DNA from: Bacteroidota bacterium
Lineage (GTDB): Bacteria > Bacteroidota > Bacteroidia > Flavobacteriales > Flavobacteriaceae
NCBI GenBank assembly: GCA_947483095.1
Contig: CANKLD010000080.1
Location: 1 to 6,228, forward strand
Reading direction: 5' to 3'
Length of the DNA: 6,228 bases
The position numbers and the translations under genes are program-made. Of this stretch, positions 6,212 to 6,228 are shown piece by piece (within the stretch, counting starts at the first letter, position 1; every line of letters begins with the position of its first letter). Below the pieces are notes generated by a model. It ran no database searches and had not been told where the DNA came from. It saw only the letters and a program-made list of their open reading frames with translations.

Positions 6212-6228
6212 ATGAAACAGTTGAAAAA
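6212..6228 (+). CDS. Possible 5' end of a gene cut by the window edge
   Basis: An ATG at 6212 opens MKQLK and stays open to the end of the window, only five full codons. The Lys-rich start, the AT-rich leader and a possible promoter at 6134-6163 fit a divergent gene, but nothing about its product can be said and it could be chance. Confidence 0.2.

Overview
The window is a stretch of ordinary chromosomal housekeeping DNA, most likely from Flavobacterium or a close relative in Flavobacteriaceae (Bacteroidota). The support for this is AT-rich DNA, start codons with no Shine-Dalgarno sequence, promoter elements of the Bacteroidota type (TAnnTTTG at -7, TTG at -33), a DUF4296 lipoprotein, and a dihydroorotase of the Bacteroidota subtype. 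No mobile element, CRISPR array, tRNA or rRNA was seen.

Layout from left to right. Positions 1-168 are AT-rich non-coding DNA ending in a good promoter. Positions 169-1149 (+) encode a LuxE-like acyl-activating protein that starts at TTG. Positions 1150-1264, between two convergent genes, are almost entirely a degenerate 8-bp tandem array with a hairpin at its left end. Positions 1265-2560 (-) are tyrS. Positions 2561-2670 form a divergent promoter region. Positions 2671-3678 (+) encode an extended-SDR (NAD-dependent epimerase/dehydratase-like) protein. It converges, with a 2-bp gap, on a three-gene minus-strand operon that reads from right to left: a dolichol-phosphate-mannose-synthase-like GT2 enzyme (6141-5419), dihydroorotase pyrC (5408-4068) and a DUF4296 lipoprotein (4049-3681). 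Positions 6142-6228 hold the operon promoter and possibly the first codons of a divergent gene.

How the genes fit together: the minus-strand trio is tightly spaced (10 and 18 bp) and is probably one transcript joining lipid-linked mannose donor synthesis, de novo pyrimidine synthesis and an unknown cell-envelope lipoprotein. No biochemical link among the three is obvious. TyrS, the SDR protein and the LuxE-like protein appear to be separate transcription units.

No new multi-gene system is visible. The points most worth a second look are the strict period-8 array at 1160-1263, the intrinsic terminator embedded in the 3' end of the opposing lipoprotein gene, the LuxE-like protein with a near-C-terminal cysteine, and the Gln that replaces the first metal-binding His in PyrC.
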